This document shows positions 13,240 to 23,491 of a stretch of DNA of 64,000 bases, one piece after another; position 1 is the stretch's first letter, and each line of letters starts with the position of its first letter. The stretch comes from Magicicada septendecula (lineage: Eukaryota > Arthropoda > Insecta > Hemiptera > Cicadidae). Under the pieces are notes generated by a model. That model made no database searches. It was given only the letters and a program-made list of their open reading frames with translations, and had not been told where the DNA came from. A program made the position numbers and the translations under genes. Location of the stretch: positions 370,593,258-370,657,257 of the forward strand of contig CM068372.1 in assembly GCA_034769895.1 (NCBI GenBank), given 5' to 3'.

Positions 13240-13247
13240 GTGTACAG
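13240..13247. repeat. 8-bp target-site duplication of the hAT-like element
   Basis: GTGTACAG occurs here and again at 15197-15204, exactly bordering the inverted ends of the element at 13248-15196. Its pattern fits the hAT consensus (nTnnnnAn). The sequence belongs to the interrupted LINE. Confidence 0.9.
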
Positions 13248-15196
13248 TAGCGTGGAACGAAAATGGCCTTTTTTTAATTTTTTTTTTTTTTAGTTTTGTA
13301 ATAGTGGGGAAAAGTTGCCTTTTAGGTTCAAAAAGAAGAAAAAAAATTTGGTTGCTATACTACAACATCTTGAGGTGCCGCAAAGAGCTTAAAGTTTGTA
13401 AAAAAATTAAAAAATTATAAACTTTGATAAATTATTTTTTATGGTTTTCTCGTACATATAATGTTACAAAAGATAGTTGTAAATACATATATAAGCATTA
13501 GAATTGGAAAAAATGATTAATTACAAAATATAATAATAATAAAAAAATATTTTTTAATGTCAAAAAGTTTGTATTTTTGCTAATTTTGAAACTTTTGCGA
13601 ACATTTTGGTTGTTACAAATAGTAGTAAATAAGGTTGAAATAAAAGCTCGTCAAATCAATTATATATTTTTTTTATTAGAGCACACGTAAAAAAATATCA
13701 TAATACACTTTTAAAGACATTGAAAGTTCATTTTTTGTGATTTAAAAAACCCTTAATAATTACAAATGTTACAGCTGCAAAATGTTTGTTTCTATTTCAT
13801 TGACACATTAAACTGTTTTTTGTATCAAATTTTGGCATGTTCTCACATGAGTCAATTTTTGCTCTTATATATCCTTCTCTTGCGATTGAACCACAGACAT
13901 TTTGAGCCGATTCGGTCACCAGTTTCACAGCTCTTTCCACTGCTTGCGTGTGACAAGGAAGCCGGGGAAAGTCGATAAGTGGATCCACTTTACTATTTGG
14001 TTGAGCTTCAGATGCCTTCCGTATAAAGTTTTTGAGAGAGTCAATGGAAACATGTTTTACCAAGGGGGGTTCAGTTACGTCATTTTCAGCCCATGAGATC
14101 ATGTCGATGTAATCCTTTGCGTAAATTTATCTTTGGAACTTTAAACTTCCTGACTCAGCCTCTACTTTCTGTTCTTGATTTTAAAACACGTCGTAAACCA
14201 AGTTCTCTTACATTTTTGTGCTCATCACATAGCATGGGCAAAAGGAGATTTTCTGCAGCAGCAAAGTACCCATTTCTTTGAATAACCGGGTCTAGAACAT
14301 TCTTGAAATCATCAGAGAGATAGCGTGAATATGAGATAAGCTTAATCAGATGTTTGGAACCATAAGTACATGAAGGTTTTAACTTAATGTTAAACCACAC
14401 AGGTGCATACACTTTCACAATGTACTTAGCCAGAGTCTTAAGGTTTTAGTTGGATTTTCAGTTGCCACATACAATCTAAGTATACAGTTTGCTAATGTAA
14501 GCCACCTGGAGTGAGCAAGTTTTCCAGGGTTTCTTAAAGATAAATCTAGTGAGCAATTTCCACTTGATACAGCGATACACATATCCAATAAATACTTCTG
14601 ATCTGTACTTAAATCATTTATGTTCTCCAAAAGAGGAAGGTTATTTTCAATTGGCAAGAAAGTAACCACAGGGAGATTAGCACAGTTTTCCAGCTGCTGA
14701 CCTATTTCGCCTTTAAACTCATTGGGTCCCATCGTTTTACCATCTAAATGACAAAAAAGATGTCGCAAAGGTAGCTCATTTCCTGTTTTTATCTTTCTAT
14801 TCATATTAAAACGTCTATTTGAAACTTTTTATTGCATAATCGAGACACGTAAAATTCTTTGAAAAAGTTACAAAAAGTGTGTTTTTATAAAACTACCGCT
14901 CTTGCGGCACCTCAAGACATAATCCAAAAAGTTAAAAAACAATTGTATGTCTTTTTTGATATAAAAACTGCGTTTTTGACAGTATTTGAAATAAAAAAAA
15001 AATTTTGACAACTTCTTAAGAAAACTTAAAAATGTAGCGAAAATTGCAATTTTATGAAAATTTATCGTCCTTGTGGCACCTCAAGACGTGCTCCAATATT
15101 TTTCATATCTTTTTTTTATCTTATCTACACCAAAAGGCAACTTTTCCGCGCTATTACAAATTAAAAATCCAAACTTGATTTTTTCGTTCCACCCTA
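13248..15196 (-). mobile_element. hAT-like DNA transposon carrying an uncharacterised protein family
   Basis: Ends TAGCGTGGAACGAAAA and (reverse complement) TAGGGTGGAACGAAAA extend as imperfect inverted repeats through GGAAAAGTTGCCTTTT, to roughly 140 bp. An 8-bp duplication GTGTACAG flanks both sides. A subterminal motif, CTTGAGGTGCCGCAA and variants, appears at 13366-13388 on the plus strand and at 14898-14918 and 15066-15088 on the minus strand, as expected of transposase-binding repeats. The coding part is on the minus strand. TSD length and TAGNG-type ends point to hAT; P-like elements also make 8-bp duplications and are the main alternative. Confidence 0.82.
13797..14804 (-). pseudogene. 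Broken gene of the hAT-like element (HTQAVER-type arthropod protein)
   Basis: Three minus-strand pieces in order: 14804-14415 (129 residues; LRHLFCHLDGKTMGP, LSTDQKYLLDMCIAVSSG, GKLAHSRWLTLANCILRLY), 14418-14155 (KVYAPVWFNIK, LDPVIQRNGYFAAAENLLLP) and 14102-13797 (MISWAENDVTEPPLVKH, PRLPCHTQAVERAVKLVTES, EGYIRAKI). The first two overlap by four bases in different frames, and a second frame change lies near 14130. From memory this protein occurs in many copies in arthropod genomes as an unnamed family; I do not know a function. Its place between inverted ends suggests transposase or passenger. SRWLT recalls the hAT C-terminal CxxRW region, which is only a hint. Confidence 0.7.
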
Positions 15197-15284
15197 GTGT
15201 ACAGCCATCTGCAAGCCACTTTCCGAGTTTGACAGGATCGCATTAAGGCTTTTACTTTGTTAAGTATGGAAAACCTGTATTCAA

Positions 15285-15480
15285 CAGGTTGGTGTAGGTC
15301 CTAGGATACGCCGATGACCTAGATATAATCGGGAGGTTCCTTCGAGCAGTCACTTAAGCCTTTCTTGCTCTTGAAGGTCCCGCAAGCAGGCTGGGTCTCA
15401 TAATACATGACAGCAAGACAAAATACATGGTCACATGACAGGAAGCTAGAGAAGGAGGCCTTGACTCAGTAATGGGTTGT
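15285..15480 (+). mobile_element. LINE reverse-transcriptase fragment
   Basis: On the plus strand, YADDLDIIGR is followed by FLRAVT, AFLALEGPAS, LGLIIHDSKTKYM. This is the catalytic YADD block and downstream region of an insect LINE (RTE/Jockey-like endonuclease-RT). It opposes the neighbouring LINE at 11350-15255, so it is a separate insertion. Stops interrupt it. Confidence 0.75.
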
Positions 15481-16117
15481 TGCGCTGCTGAAGACGAAAA
15501 AGAAGGTATGGAAAACATTCTGTCAGAAAACAATAAACTTTAACATCCCATTAATAGCTTATGAGGCATTACACAAACAATACTTTAAAGTCTGTATGAA
15601 GTACAAATATGCCACAGACAATACACATGAAAGTGCTACACTTCCTTTTGCCCAGTATCGCTACATGCTGCGAAAACCTGAGCTGTAGCCTTCATAATGG
15701 TAAGACTAAACAATCGCTATTTCAATTATTTAAGTGATGTCCTGATATGAACAGAGTTGTAATAAAAATCCTAACACTTCAATGTGGTTTGTAGAAGAAC
15801 AGCATCACAAAGAATCAGCAAGCCTTCATAACATAATTGTTGTCCATTCTTTCTGCATATAGTTTAAAAATAGATTTTCTGTTTACTCATCTTCCTTGAT
15901 TCCTTTTTTTCTGGAATCCTAACTGGCCCAAGTGACACCTTAGGCCTCCAGGATCTGCCTGGCTCAAACGCGGACTCTCCATTACTTAAATGAATTCTAT
16001 GACTTCAGGAAAACAATTTTTGAAGGAAGGGAACACCTAGAAATGATACCCTTAGCATGAAACAATAAATGTACACTCAATGACAACTAAGCGATGAATG
16101 AGAGTCTGTCAATCATA
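15481..16117. other. Non-coding stretch
   Basis: No gene or clear repeat termini recognised. Probably intron sequence with older repeat debris. Confidence 0.4.
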
Positions 16118-17375
16118 TACATGGTGTGATCAAAAAGTAACGATAATTTTTGAATTTCGCGAACTGTATCGTGTTAAGCGAGGTAATTTTTGTTTTCTAA
16201 GTTGGTAGTTCTACCAGTGATGCACGTATCAGGCGGGAAGCAAGCTGTGACTCAGTTTGTGTTTGGCAAGTGAATGAGTCAGACATACTTCAGTGTGTTC
16301 GGTGATTTTTTGTGTGGCGAAATGCCGGATCGGAGAATTTGTCTAAACTTTTGCGTTAAAATGGAATTAAGTGCAGCGAAGCTTTCAAAATGTTAAAGAA
16401 GGCCTTTGGCAACGATACTATGTCACAACCACGTGTTTATGAATGGTACAAACACTTTCAGGAAGGCCGAGAAGACATCGAAAGGTCTGGGCGTCCTAGC
16501 TCATCAACCAATGATGAAAACGTGGAAAAAGTTAAAGCGCTTGTGCTTACCAATCACAGAATCACCATTAGAGAGACTGCAGAAGAAATAGGAATCTCGT
16601 ATGGCTCATGCGAAGCGATTTTTACTAATTTTTTGAACATGAAATGTGTGGCAGCCAAATTTGTTCCGAAACTGCTGAATTTTCAGCAAAAACAGTATCG
16701 CGTAACCATCGCTCAACAAATGCTTTCTGATGTCGCTAACAACCCAGACTTACTCAAACACATAACTGGTGACGAAACGTGGGTGTATGGCTACGACGTT
16801 GAAACGAAGGCTCAATCGTCCCAATGGAAGTTTTCTGAAGAGCAAAGACCAAAAAAAGCACGTCAAGTTCGGTCAAAGGTAAAGGTCCTTCTGGCTACAA
16901 TGGAATTGTTCATCATGAATTCTTACCGTCAGGTCGTACAGTCAACAAGGAGTACTACGTACAGGTCTTACCCAATTTTTGTGAGGCAATTCAGAGAAAA
17001 CGACCCAAATTTTGAAGAGACAACTCGTGGATTTTGCACCATTACAATGCACCAGCGCATTCCGCTTTACTTATCCAAGAGTTCTTGGCGAAACACAATA
17101 CCGTTGTGATGCCGCAACCACCCTATTCTCCAGACTTGGCTTCCTGTGACTTTTTCCTATTTCCCAAGGTCAAAAGGACACTAAAAGGACGTTTTTCAAC
17201 AACTGAAGCTGACAATAACACTTCCACAAATCCTATAGCTGGCCAGAAAGAAGTACATATCCACAGAATAACACCCTTGTTTGAAGCAATAAAAAGGCAG
17301 CTTCGCCTTCAAGATACAGGGGTAAATGCAGCTAACACAATGAAATAGCCAAAGATTATTGTTACTTTAAAACCT
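16118..17375 (+). mobile_element. Second mariner-type transposon, inactive
   Basis: The left end TACATGGTGTGATCAAAA then AGTAACGATAATTTTTG follows TA (16116-16117). The right end is decayed but still contains AAAGTAACAATAATC in reverse complement near 17350-17372. The ends differ from the 11808 mariner, so this is another subfamily. It encodes a transposase relic on the plus strand. Confidence 0.82.
16322..17348 (+). pseudogene. mariner transposase pseudogene
   Basis: Starts at the ATG at 16322 (MPDRRICLNFCVKM), changes frame just before KMLKKAFGNDTMSQPRVYEW at about 16390, and continues with the paired helix-turn-helix (ITIRETAEEIGISYGS). The first catalytic motif TGDETWVYGYD is intact near 16770. 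After a further frame change, HHYNAPAHSALLIQEF near 17037 shows the second catalytic aspartate replaced by tyrosine (normally HHDNAPAH). The third is kept in SPDLASCDFFLFP near 17130. The C-terminus is shortened and altered. Family length is about 345 residues. The tyrosine alone would stop catalysis. Confidence 0.88.
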
Positions 17376-17454
17376 ATTTTGTTTTTCGATTATCTTACTG
17401 TGTTTTTGCTCCCAACAATATCCTAACTCTTATAAAATATATGTTTATATCTTA

Positions 17455-18196
17455 GGCCTCTATTACACTACGTAACTGATTTCAAGGCTATGTGAAACTA
17501 ACTGTAGGGTACTAAAACAGGGTCTGTAATCAGCTGCAGAGTAAGCCTGTCGTTTATACCACTATTTTAAAAAATAAGTAATGTTTGTTTCGTTGTCTGG
17601 GTTAACCTCAGAAGCTACTGATCGTATTAAAAAATTCTTTCACTGCCATGTTCCTTGAAGTTTGAGGATTGTTTCAGACATAAATTTGAATCAATAACTT
17701 TAATAATTTTCAAGAACAGAACCTTAAAATGGTCCCATGTCATGAAACGTCTTTGTTAATTTGCGAGTAGTGGAATACTTGGTATGCAACACACTTTCAT
17801 TCTATAAGAGACATCTATATAGTGTCAGTGAGTGAAATTTAGAGAAAATTCCAAGTTTTATTTTGGTTTTTGTTTCAGTAAAATCATCTTTTTTGTTTTC
17901 GAGATATTGGCGGTTTTGTAAAAAATTGTATACACTGTTTCGGTCCCAGGTCATGAAATTTTTTCGTTGTCCACAGAATGCGCACGCAGGTGAATTGCAT
18001 GCAATTGGTTGCATAGTGTAATAGGCTACAGTTCCATCAATGCCCCACATCGAATGCGTGAAACTAATAGTTGCACAAGCAGTTGCATGTCTTGCAACTG
18101 ATTGCAGACCTTGCAATCAATTGCAATATAATAGGGCTCATTAAATCAATGTCCCACAACTTTTTCAGCTATCAGTTGCCTAGTATAGTAGAGCCC
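17455..18196. mobile_element. Harbinger-like MITE with iterated right ends
   Basis: The left end GGCCTCTATTACACTACG continues TAACTGAT; the right end in reverse complement is GGGCTCTACTATACTAGG continuing CAACTGAT. TTA precedes it and TCA follows, close to the 3-bp TTA/TAA duplication of PIF/Harbinger elements. The right part holds three versions of the terminus (about 18012-18032, 18117-18137 and 18176-18196). No transposase. Confidence 0.6.
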
Positions 18197-18209
18197 TCAT
18201 AAATATATA

Positions 18210-18783
18210 CAGTAGACGCCCTTGTGTCCGGCCACCTTGGGACCAGACCCTAGACCAGATTAAAAAATGGCCGGATGAACCGAAAATACACTGTAATGAT
18301 GATGACCATAACCACAAAGCACTGTCTACTAATTCGGTTTTTTTTTGTGCATCATGTCGAAAGCACTTTTTCAGTTTCAATTTGAGTGCAGAAAGTCTCA
18401 ATCGATTTTCTGTTTCGGTGCCAGTCATTAACAGTACTCTTGCGTACATTAAACTCTTGGCAAATACTCTGGACCGATTCGGCCTTATCAAGACGCTGAA
18501 GGACTTGTATATAAGGTCACGAACGTGTGTTTTCGTTTCGCACTCATATCGGAAAACGTTTTTATTTACACAGATACATACAGTATAACTATATACATAA
18601 AACTCACAACATGAGACATACATCCGCACATGAATAAAAGCGCAAGTCAACTGAGCTACATTTTCCATTTAACAAGTTTGGGCCTGTCGCTGGAGGCTCG
18701 TCTAGACTGTGTGACTCACCGTATGGCTGGCCAAACCATCCGACGGCTGATTCAACTGAGGCCGGACTAGCGGGCATCTATTG
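18210..18783 (-). mobile_element. Tigger/pogo-type transposon relic
   Basis: Inverted ends CAGTAGACGCCCTTGTG then TCCGGCC, and (reverse complement) CAATAGATGCCCGCTAG then TCCGGCC, with TA on both sides. Minus-strand text includes a CENP-B-type helix-turn-helix, VLQRLDKAESVQSICQEF then NVRKSTVNDWHRNRKSIE, at about 18510-18390, as at the N-terminus of jerky/Tigger transposases. At 574 bp it lacks the DDE core. Confidence 0.78.
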
Positions 18784-18970
18784 TACTCCACCTTAGCCTT
18801 CAAGCTACTCAGACATATGAATGGCTTTAAGCTAGGTCAAACACTGACAGCAAATAGCTGAAATTAAACTAAATATATTCACTGCACCTAGTGGATTTTG
18901 TCACACAGGTTGTTAGTAAACACCTCATACAAGTAGTTACATAATATAACCAAATTATAAATACACTTAC

Positions 18971-19167
18971 TGTTCTGTAAAAGTGTATTGTTGCCTGTGG
19001 GAGTGGATGCCAATATTAATGCCAAACAGTGAGCAACTGCTGATGTGGGTGCACAAGCCAATGCTGGCGTCAAACCGTTACAATCAACTGCCAGCACAGC
19101 AGCTCCTTTTTCTAATAACAGCCTTGTCACAGCCACAAGTCCATTACGAGCCGACAGGTGAAGAGCA
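18971..19167 (-). CDS. ANKRD28/44/52: Exon of PP6 regulatory ankyrin repeat subunit (ANKRD28/44/52 family)
   Basis: The last exon found in the window. It starts after the acceptor TTCAACAG with one base completing a threonine codon, then reads [18 protein letters not shown], then [19 protein letters not shown] and [11 protein letters not shown]. The [17 protein letters not shown] and DCLALILA tracts are hallmarks of the last ankyrin repeat in vertebrate ANKRD28/44/52. It ends AAC-A before a strong GTAAGT donor, leaving phase 1. In the family a short acidic, serine-rich tail follows; I could not find that exon below 18970. These proteins are regulatory subunits of protein phosphatase 6 and act as scaffolds; that role is taken from the family. 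Confidence 0.92.
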
Positions 19168-19307
19168 CTGTTGAATTAATGGAATGTGTATAAAGAATAC
19201 TGTGTAAAAATTATCGTATTTTAAAATATTATTATAGATTTCCATCTTTTACTCTTCGTTATACTTTGACAGTTTTTAAATAGTTTCATTATCAAAGGTT
19301 GACACTG

Positions 19308-19309
19308 AC

Positions 19310-19390
<81 letters not shown>
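19308..19390. repeat. (CA)n microsatellite
   Basis: About 41 uninterrupted AC units in the intron between the exons at 25966-25804 and 19167-18971. Confidence 0.98.
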
Positions 19391-19391
<1 letters not shown>

Positions 19392-19587
19392 ATATATTAA
19401 ATTAGTATGCCCCTGAGCTGCAGAACTTGCTCACTATTTTGAATGGAGCACATTTATTATTATTATTCTTATTCAAAATTTCGATATTAGATAATTTGCT
19501 AATTATGGGAAAAGTCACAAAAATCCCAGTTTAATATTTCTTTAGTAATATTTCTTGTTAGTAATATAACAATTTTATAGAAAACAA

Positions 19588-20715
19588 TCTATATATATAT
19601 ATATATATATATATATAACTCAAAGTCTGAGGATTTATGGGTACTCAATACAAACCCACACCATTACACCGATTGCCACCAAATTTTGTACAAGTAACCT
19701 TTGACACAAAGTGAAAAACACTGTCTAACTTGGAATTTGATATTTTGCCTCGTTCGCACGATTTAGACCCTTTTAATTATACCTTTTCGTTGACGCGTAT
19801 AAAGATGTCAAAACACCATGGAGACCAGAATTAATTACCATAGTAACAAAGTAAATAAACAAATGATATTTAGCGGCATCGGATCTGTACATTTATCCGT
19901 TGTTGCAGTTTTTAATATTTTTAATATGCGATTGTATCGAAAAATATTTGGTAATTTTGTATACAGATACATCTATATATTTTGTAATTGTCTTAAACGA
20001 TTATGAAATTTATGTTTATACGTATTTCTGATGATGCAATGAATAAGTAATGAAATATATTAAATACTACTACTAAAGATGTCAACAACACCATAGAGAC
20101 AAGAATTAATTACCATAGTAACAAGTAAATAAACAAAAGTTATTTAGCGGCATCGGAACTGTACATTTATCCATTCCTGCAGTACATTTTTGATGTTTCA
20201 TATAATATGCGATTGTATCGATATATTACAATGTGGAAAAGAAGAAGTGTACTAATTGTAAATTGTCCTATTAGTTAATGCAAAGGAAAAATACGTGTTG
20301 CTTTCATTTGTGAGGTTAGGTGACAACAGTTTTTGGTTTTTAGTTTACTGCTGAAATAAATAAAAGCCATGGTTGAGGAAAACATAACATTTAATGGGTT
20401 ATACAATGCTTCTAACACAGCAACAGTTCAAATAAAGAATTTAGTATTTTTGATTTAACCGGTACTTTATAAATATCTCCAAAGGCTTTATAAATGGGCA
20501 CTTTTAAATCTCCAAAGGGTGTTGCACCAACATAATAATTTAGTACAAGTTAAAATAGTACAAGTTTTGAAAACAGCTTGGAGAGAATTTGACTAATGAG
20601 TACAAAATTGTTATAGGAGCTGACAGAATCCCATATAGACATAGACAATAAAAATTATATTAAAATACTTATTAAAAGTCAAATATTCGCGTGCGAAGCT
20701 GCAGGTAACAGCTAG
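19588..20715 (+). mobile_element. Non-autonomous Helitron
   Basis: Begins TCTATATATAT...AACTCAAAGTCTGAGG and ends TGCGAAGCTGCAGGTAAC then AGCTAG, with A before the first base and T after the last. This matches canonical Helitrons: 5' TC, 3' CTRR, insertion between A and T, and a hairpin just before the end (GCTG/CAGC arms). No Rep/helicase is encoded. It contains an internal direct duplication at 19803-20230. The 5' TA run is a microsatellite, so the exact first base is less certain than the 3' end. Confidence 0.7.
19803..20230. repeat. Internal direct repeat in the Helitron
   Basis: Two related copies of ~140 bp at about 19804-19940 and 20076-20220, both starting AAGATGTCAA and carrying GAATTAATTACCATAG, TAGCGGCATCGGA and TGCGATTGTATCGA. 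Part of this unit recurs in the MITE at 22997-23488. Confidence 0.85.
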
Positions 20716-21372
20716 TAATACAATAAACGCTAAAATTCAAAACATCTGAATTAATGTGGCAATTCCTTTTAGTCTGACACCCTGCTGGATTTTCACAATT
20801 TTTGGAATTTTTATTCTCTTTTTTAGACTCTGGGGGTCCCAAAATATTTAAATTTCAAAAACTTAACACTATAGTCAGATTTTGCTTCACATTTCCCTAT
20901 AATTTGATACCCCACACGGGCTTTTGTAACTTTTTCACAATGGGGTAACACTTTTTCCCCTTACCACCTTATTTTTTTTTTATGTGGATCAATTTAAAGA
21001 GAATAAGATTCTGTAAGGTAAAATTATGAACATGCATGCCAAGTTTTACGAAAATTGGTTAATGTGTTCAAACGTCATCGTGATGGACAGACAGACAAAT
21101 GCCAATCGGTTAAGTTAAAACTGAGAACTCACTAAATGCTCAACAAATTAAGACAACTGAAAATATAAAAGAAATGAAGAACTAAAACTGAATTTGCTTA
21201 ATACACACTTTATTGAACTGACCTAAATTTGCAAAATACAAAAATACCAGAAAATTTCCACAGTCAAAAACTAGATTATGAATACCACAAATTCTTGAAT
21301 ATAACAAATATAATATACAACACATAGATGTATTTCAAGGTAGGCCTACATATGTACAACTTTGTAATCACT
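20716..21372. other. Non-coding intron stretch with old repeat debris
   Basis: No gene. Contains CATGCCAAGTTTTACG, AAATTGGTTAATGTG and a GACAGACAGACA tract near 21095, a wording often seen in decayed Helitron-like repeats. No boundaries found. Confidence 0.35.
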
Positions 21373-22475
21373 GTTAGTGTAACGGGACAAACCAAGAGAT
21401 TTATTTTAATTGCCTAATAATTGTAAAAATTTGTAACCAACCATGCTAGGCAATAGTCTTGATCACGAATGCTTGACATTTTTGAACACCCTGTAGTCCA
21501 CTTCGTGCCAAGCCGTAGGAGGCACCAAAGCTGTTAGCGTCTGGGAATGTGTACGAGCGCGCGAGTGTGCCGCCTTTTCACAACGTGAAAGTCACATACC
21601 GAAAATTCCATAGCCGAACATGCGATGGAAACAAAGAATCACAGAGTACGAGTTGACGGCAACGCCTTACGCATGGCGGGTAGACAACCAAGCGCACACA
21701 CACAGTCGACAGTAGTCGCCGGCCAGTTGGACACCACTACTTAAACAGTACAAACGTAATTTCACGGTAGCCTCGGAAAAACTTTGGTAGACCGAAAATG
21801 TAAAAGTAGGTCTACTAAAGAGTGTGTTGTGATGTAATGCAACAGAAAGCAGTGGGGTTCAACAGAAGTAATATATATAAAATGAGTTTGTGATAGTTTT
21901 GCGGGAAAGTGTAAACCGACATGTGGCGTAACGGTCACGGATACTGAATTCAGTTAAGTACAATATTTCTTTTTGGCCAAAAGTTTATGTAAGGTAAAAC
22001 ATTTGAATTACTAAAGAGCTCAGTTAATAAAACGGGGGGAAAAGAGAGTGAGAGTGTGTGTGAGGGAAAAGGGGAGAAATAAAAAGTAAAAGAGAGTACT
22101 GGTCTGTAAATAGAAATTAGTATAAGAAAACTACATAATAGAGATTAGTGGAAATAACATACAAAGAAAGAGAAAGAGTAAATTTGAGAAAAAATAAAAT
22201 ATTTTGTGTTAATTGCATAACCATGTGTTAGCGTAGTTATTTCGCCGTTACCATTTCCTAGTGTTCTGTGCTGAAAAACTCGTCTAGTCATTCCGTGGAA
22301 TTTTCTGAATTGGGGGAAGTCAGACTGCAAAATTGTCCAGTGTTTTAATTAAGGTAAAGTATAAAGGTCTCCGTATCTGTCCTTCAAAGATATTGGTGGC
22401 GGCCCTGAACTTCTGTTGGCGTTTATAGAAGGTAAGTCAGCGAGAAAAGATCGCAAGGTAAGGTTCTGGCAGAGT
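21373..22475 (+). mobile_element. LTR relic with leader, related to 8866-9790
   Basis: Starts near TGTAACGGGAC (about 21377) and shows a GC-rich central part, GCCTCGGAAAAACTTTGG, CCATTTCCTAGTG, GGAATTTTCTGAATTGG and, after about 22393, a primer-site-like TGGTGGCGGCCC and a leader with GGTAAGT and TTCTGGCAG. The order of blocks is the same as at 8866-9790, with much divergence. Old; no coding part. Confidence 0.55.
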
Positions 22476-22996
22476 ATTTTTTTATTTAAAATTTATAAAA
22501 ATGTTTGTTTCTTAACATTAGGTAGGTATAGTCTTCCTTCTATCCAATTATAGTACCTCTAACTGAATATTCACTATTTCACCCAAAAGAATAAAAAGAC
22601 AAAAATAATACCAATTACTAAGCTTTGACTGTCAAATTACATCAAAAAATACAAAAACAAAATTTATAAAACAATTTATCAACACTTAATGTTTAAAGCT
22701 TCAATTACATAAAATGTTTTCTTTAATGGACTCTACATGTTTATAAATCAAAGTAGAGTAGCATTATTTATTTATATGTTCAATTTAACACAATATTTAA
22801 ATAATTCAATTTTTTTAAACTATGCTATTTATGCTATCACCTATCAGATTTTATGTTCAGTAAGTCCTTTTTTATACATCTGTCTGCACTTTGACAGATT
22901 TATTTAATACTTTAAATAAATGAATTCTGATATGTTTTAATTAAAATTCACTTTTATATTTCTTTCTTTATTTATTTAATATCAGAAGAGCATTAA
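22476..22996. other. AT-rich intron sequence
   Basis: No gene or repeat boundary recognised. Confidence 0.5.
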
Positions 22997-23488
22997 GGGT
23001 GCGGTTACACAAGCGTTTTTCCAGCCGTGGACGCCTGTGGAGTTTGGAAAAACACACAGTGGTCACACGTGAGGTTTTTTCTTGTATGTGCATGGACGGA
23101 AGTGTAGTCACACAGGCGGTTTATAATCGGACGGCAGCATTGTTGTTTATTCACAGTCGACGTGTGACGCGTAATAGTCATGGATTTTGTAGATAAAGTT
23201 ATTTTTATTAAATAAATAACATCTCTCTATTAAGAACATTTTTTAAAGTACATATTTTTTTTATAAAGATGTCAACCATGGAGACCAAAATTAATTACCA
23301 TAGTAACAAGTAAATAAAGAAGGTTGCATTTCGATGCAGGAGACCTTGAAAACGCACGAGAGTTAACGACTCGTGGATTTCTTCCACGTCCGTGTGACCA
23401 ATTTCATTGCTGCCTGTGTGTTAAATTCAATGTATTTCATAATCGCAGGCAAACGGCTGGGAAAAAAAACACTCGTGTAACCATACCC
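22997..23488. mobile_element. MITE with TAA duplication (Harbinger-like)
   Basis: Left end GGGTGCGGTTACACAAGC then GTTTTTCCAGCCG; right end in reverse complement GGGTATGGTTACACGAGT then GTTTTTTTTCCCAGCCG. TAA flanks both sides (22994-22996 and 23489-23491), as in PIF/Harbinger elements. 492 bp, non-coding. It holds a segment shared with the Helitron at 19588-20715. Confidence 0.8.
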
Positions 23489-23491
23489 TAA

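Larger units (their letters stand above)
11350..15255 (-). mobile_element. Degenerate non-LTR retrotransposon (LINE), split by two DNA transposons
   Basis: Three pieces read on the minus strand: about 15255-15205, 13239-13049 and 11807-11350. They encode the C-terminal reverse-transcriptase region common in insect LINEs: LQMAVHSLSKICKDF, then AFHGAVPI and TVLEQVGNLE, then CGTIRRTLKS, KVMALPTLLYRCENWTL and IQAAEMRYLRHM. The gaps hold a mariner (11808-13048) and a hAT-like element (13248-15196). Removing the hAT-like element and one copy of its 8-bp duplication restores the LINE reading across the site. Several stops (for example after CKDFRL and AVPI) and frame changes show it is dead. The clade is not certain. 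Confidence 0.8.

Noticed and set aside
18180-18668. 162-codon minus-strand open frame as a host gene
   Set aside because: It overlaps the Tigger relic at 18210-18783 and the helix-turn-helix reading lies in a different frame; it spans the element's end.
7653-18970. Final ankyrin-gene exon (acidic, serine-rich tail)
   Set aside because: I looked for a minus-strand DSDSE-type ending with an acceptor and found none I could defend; it may lie outside the window or be diverged.
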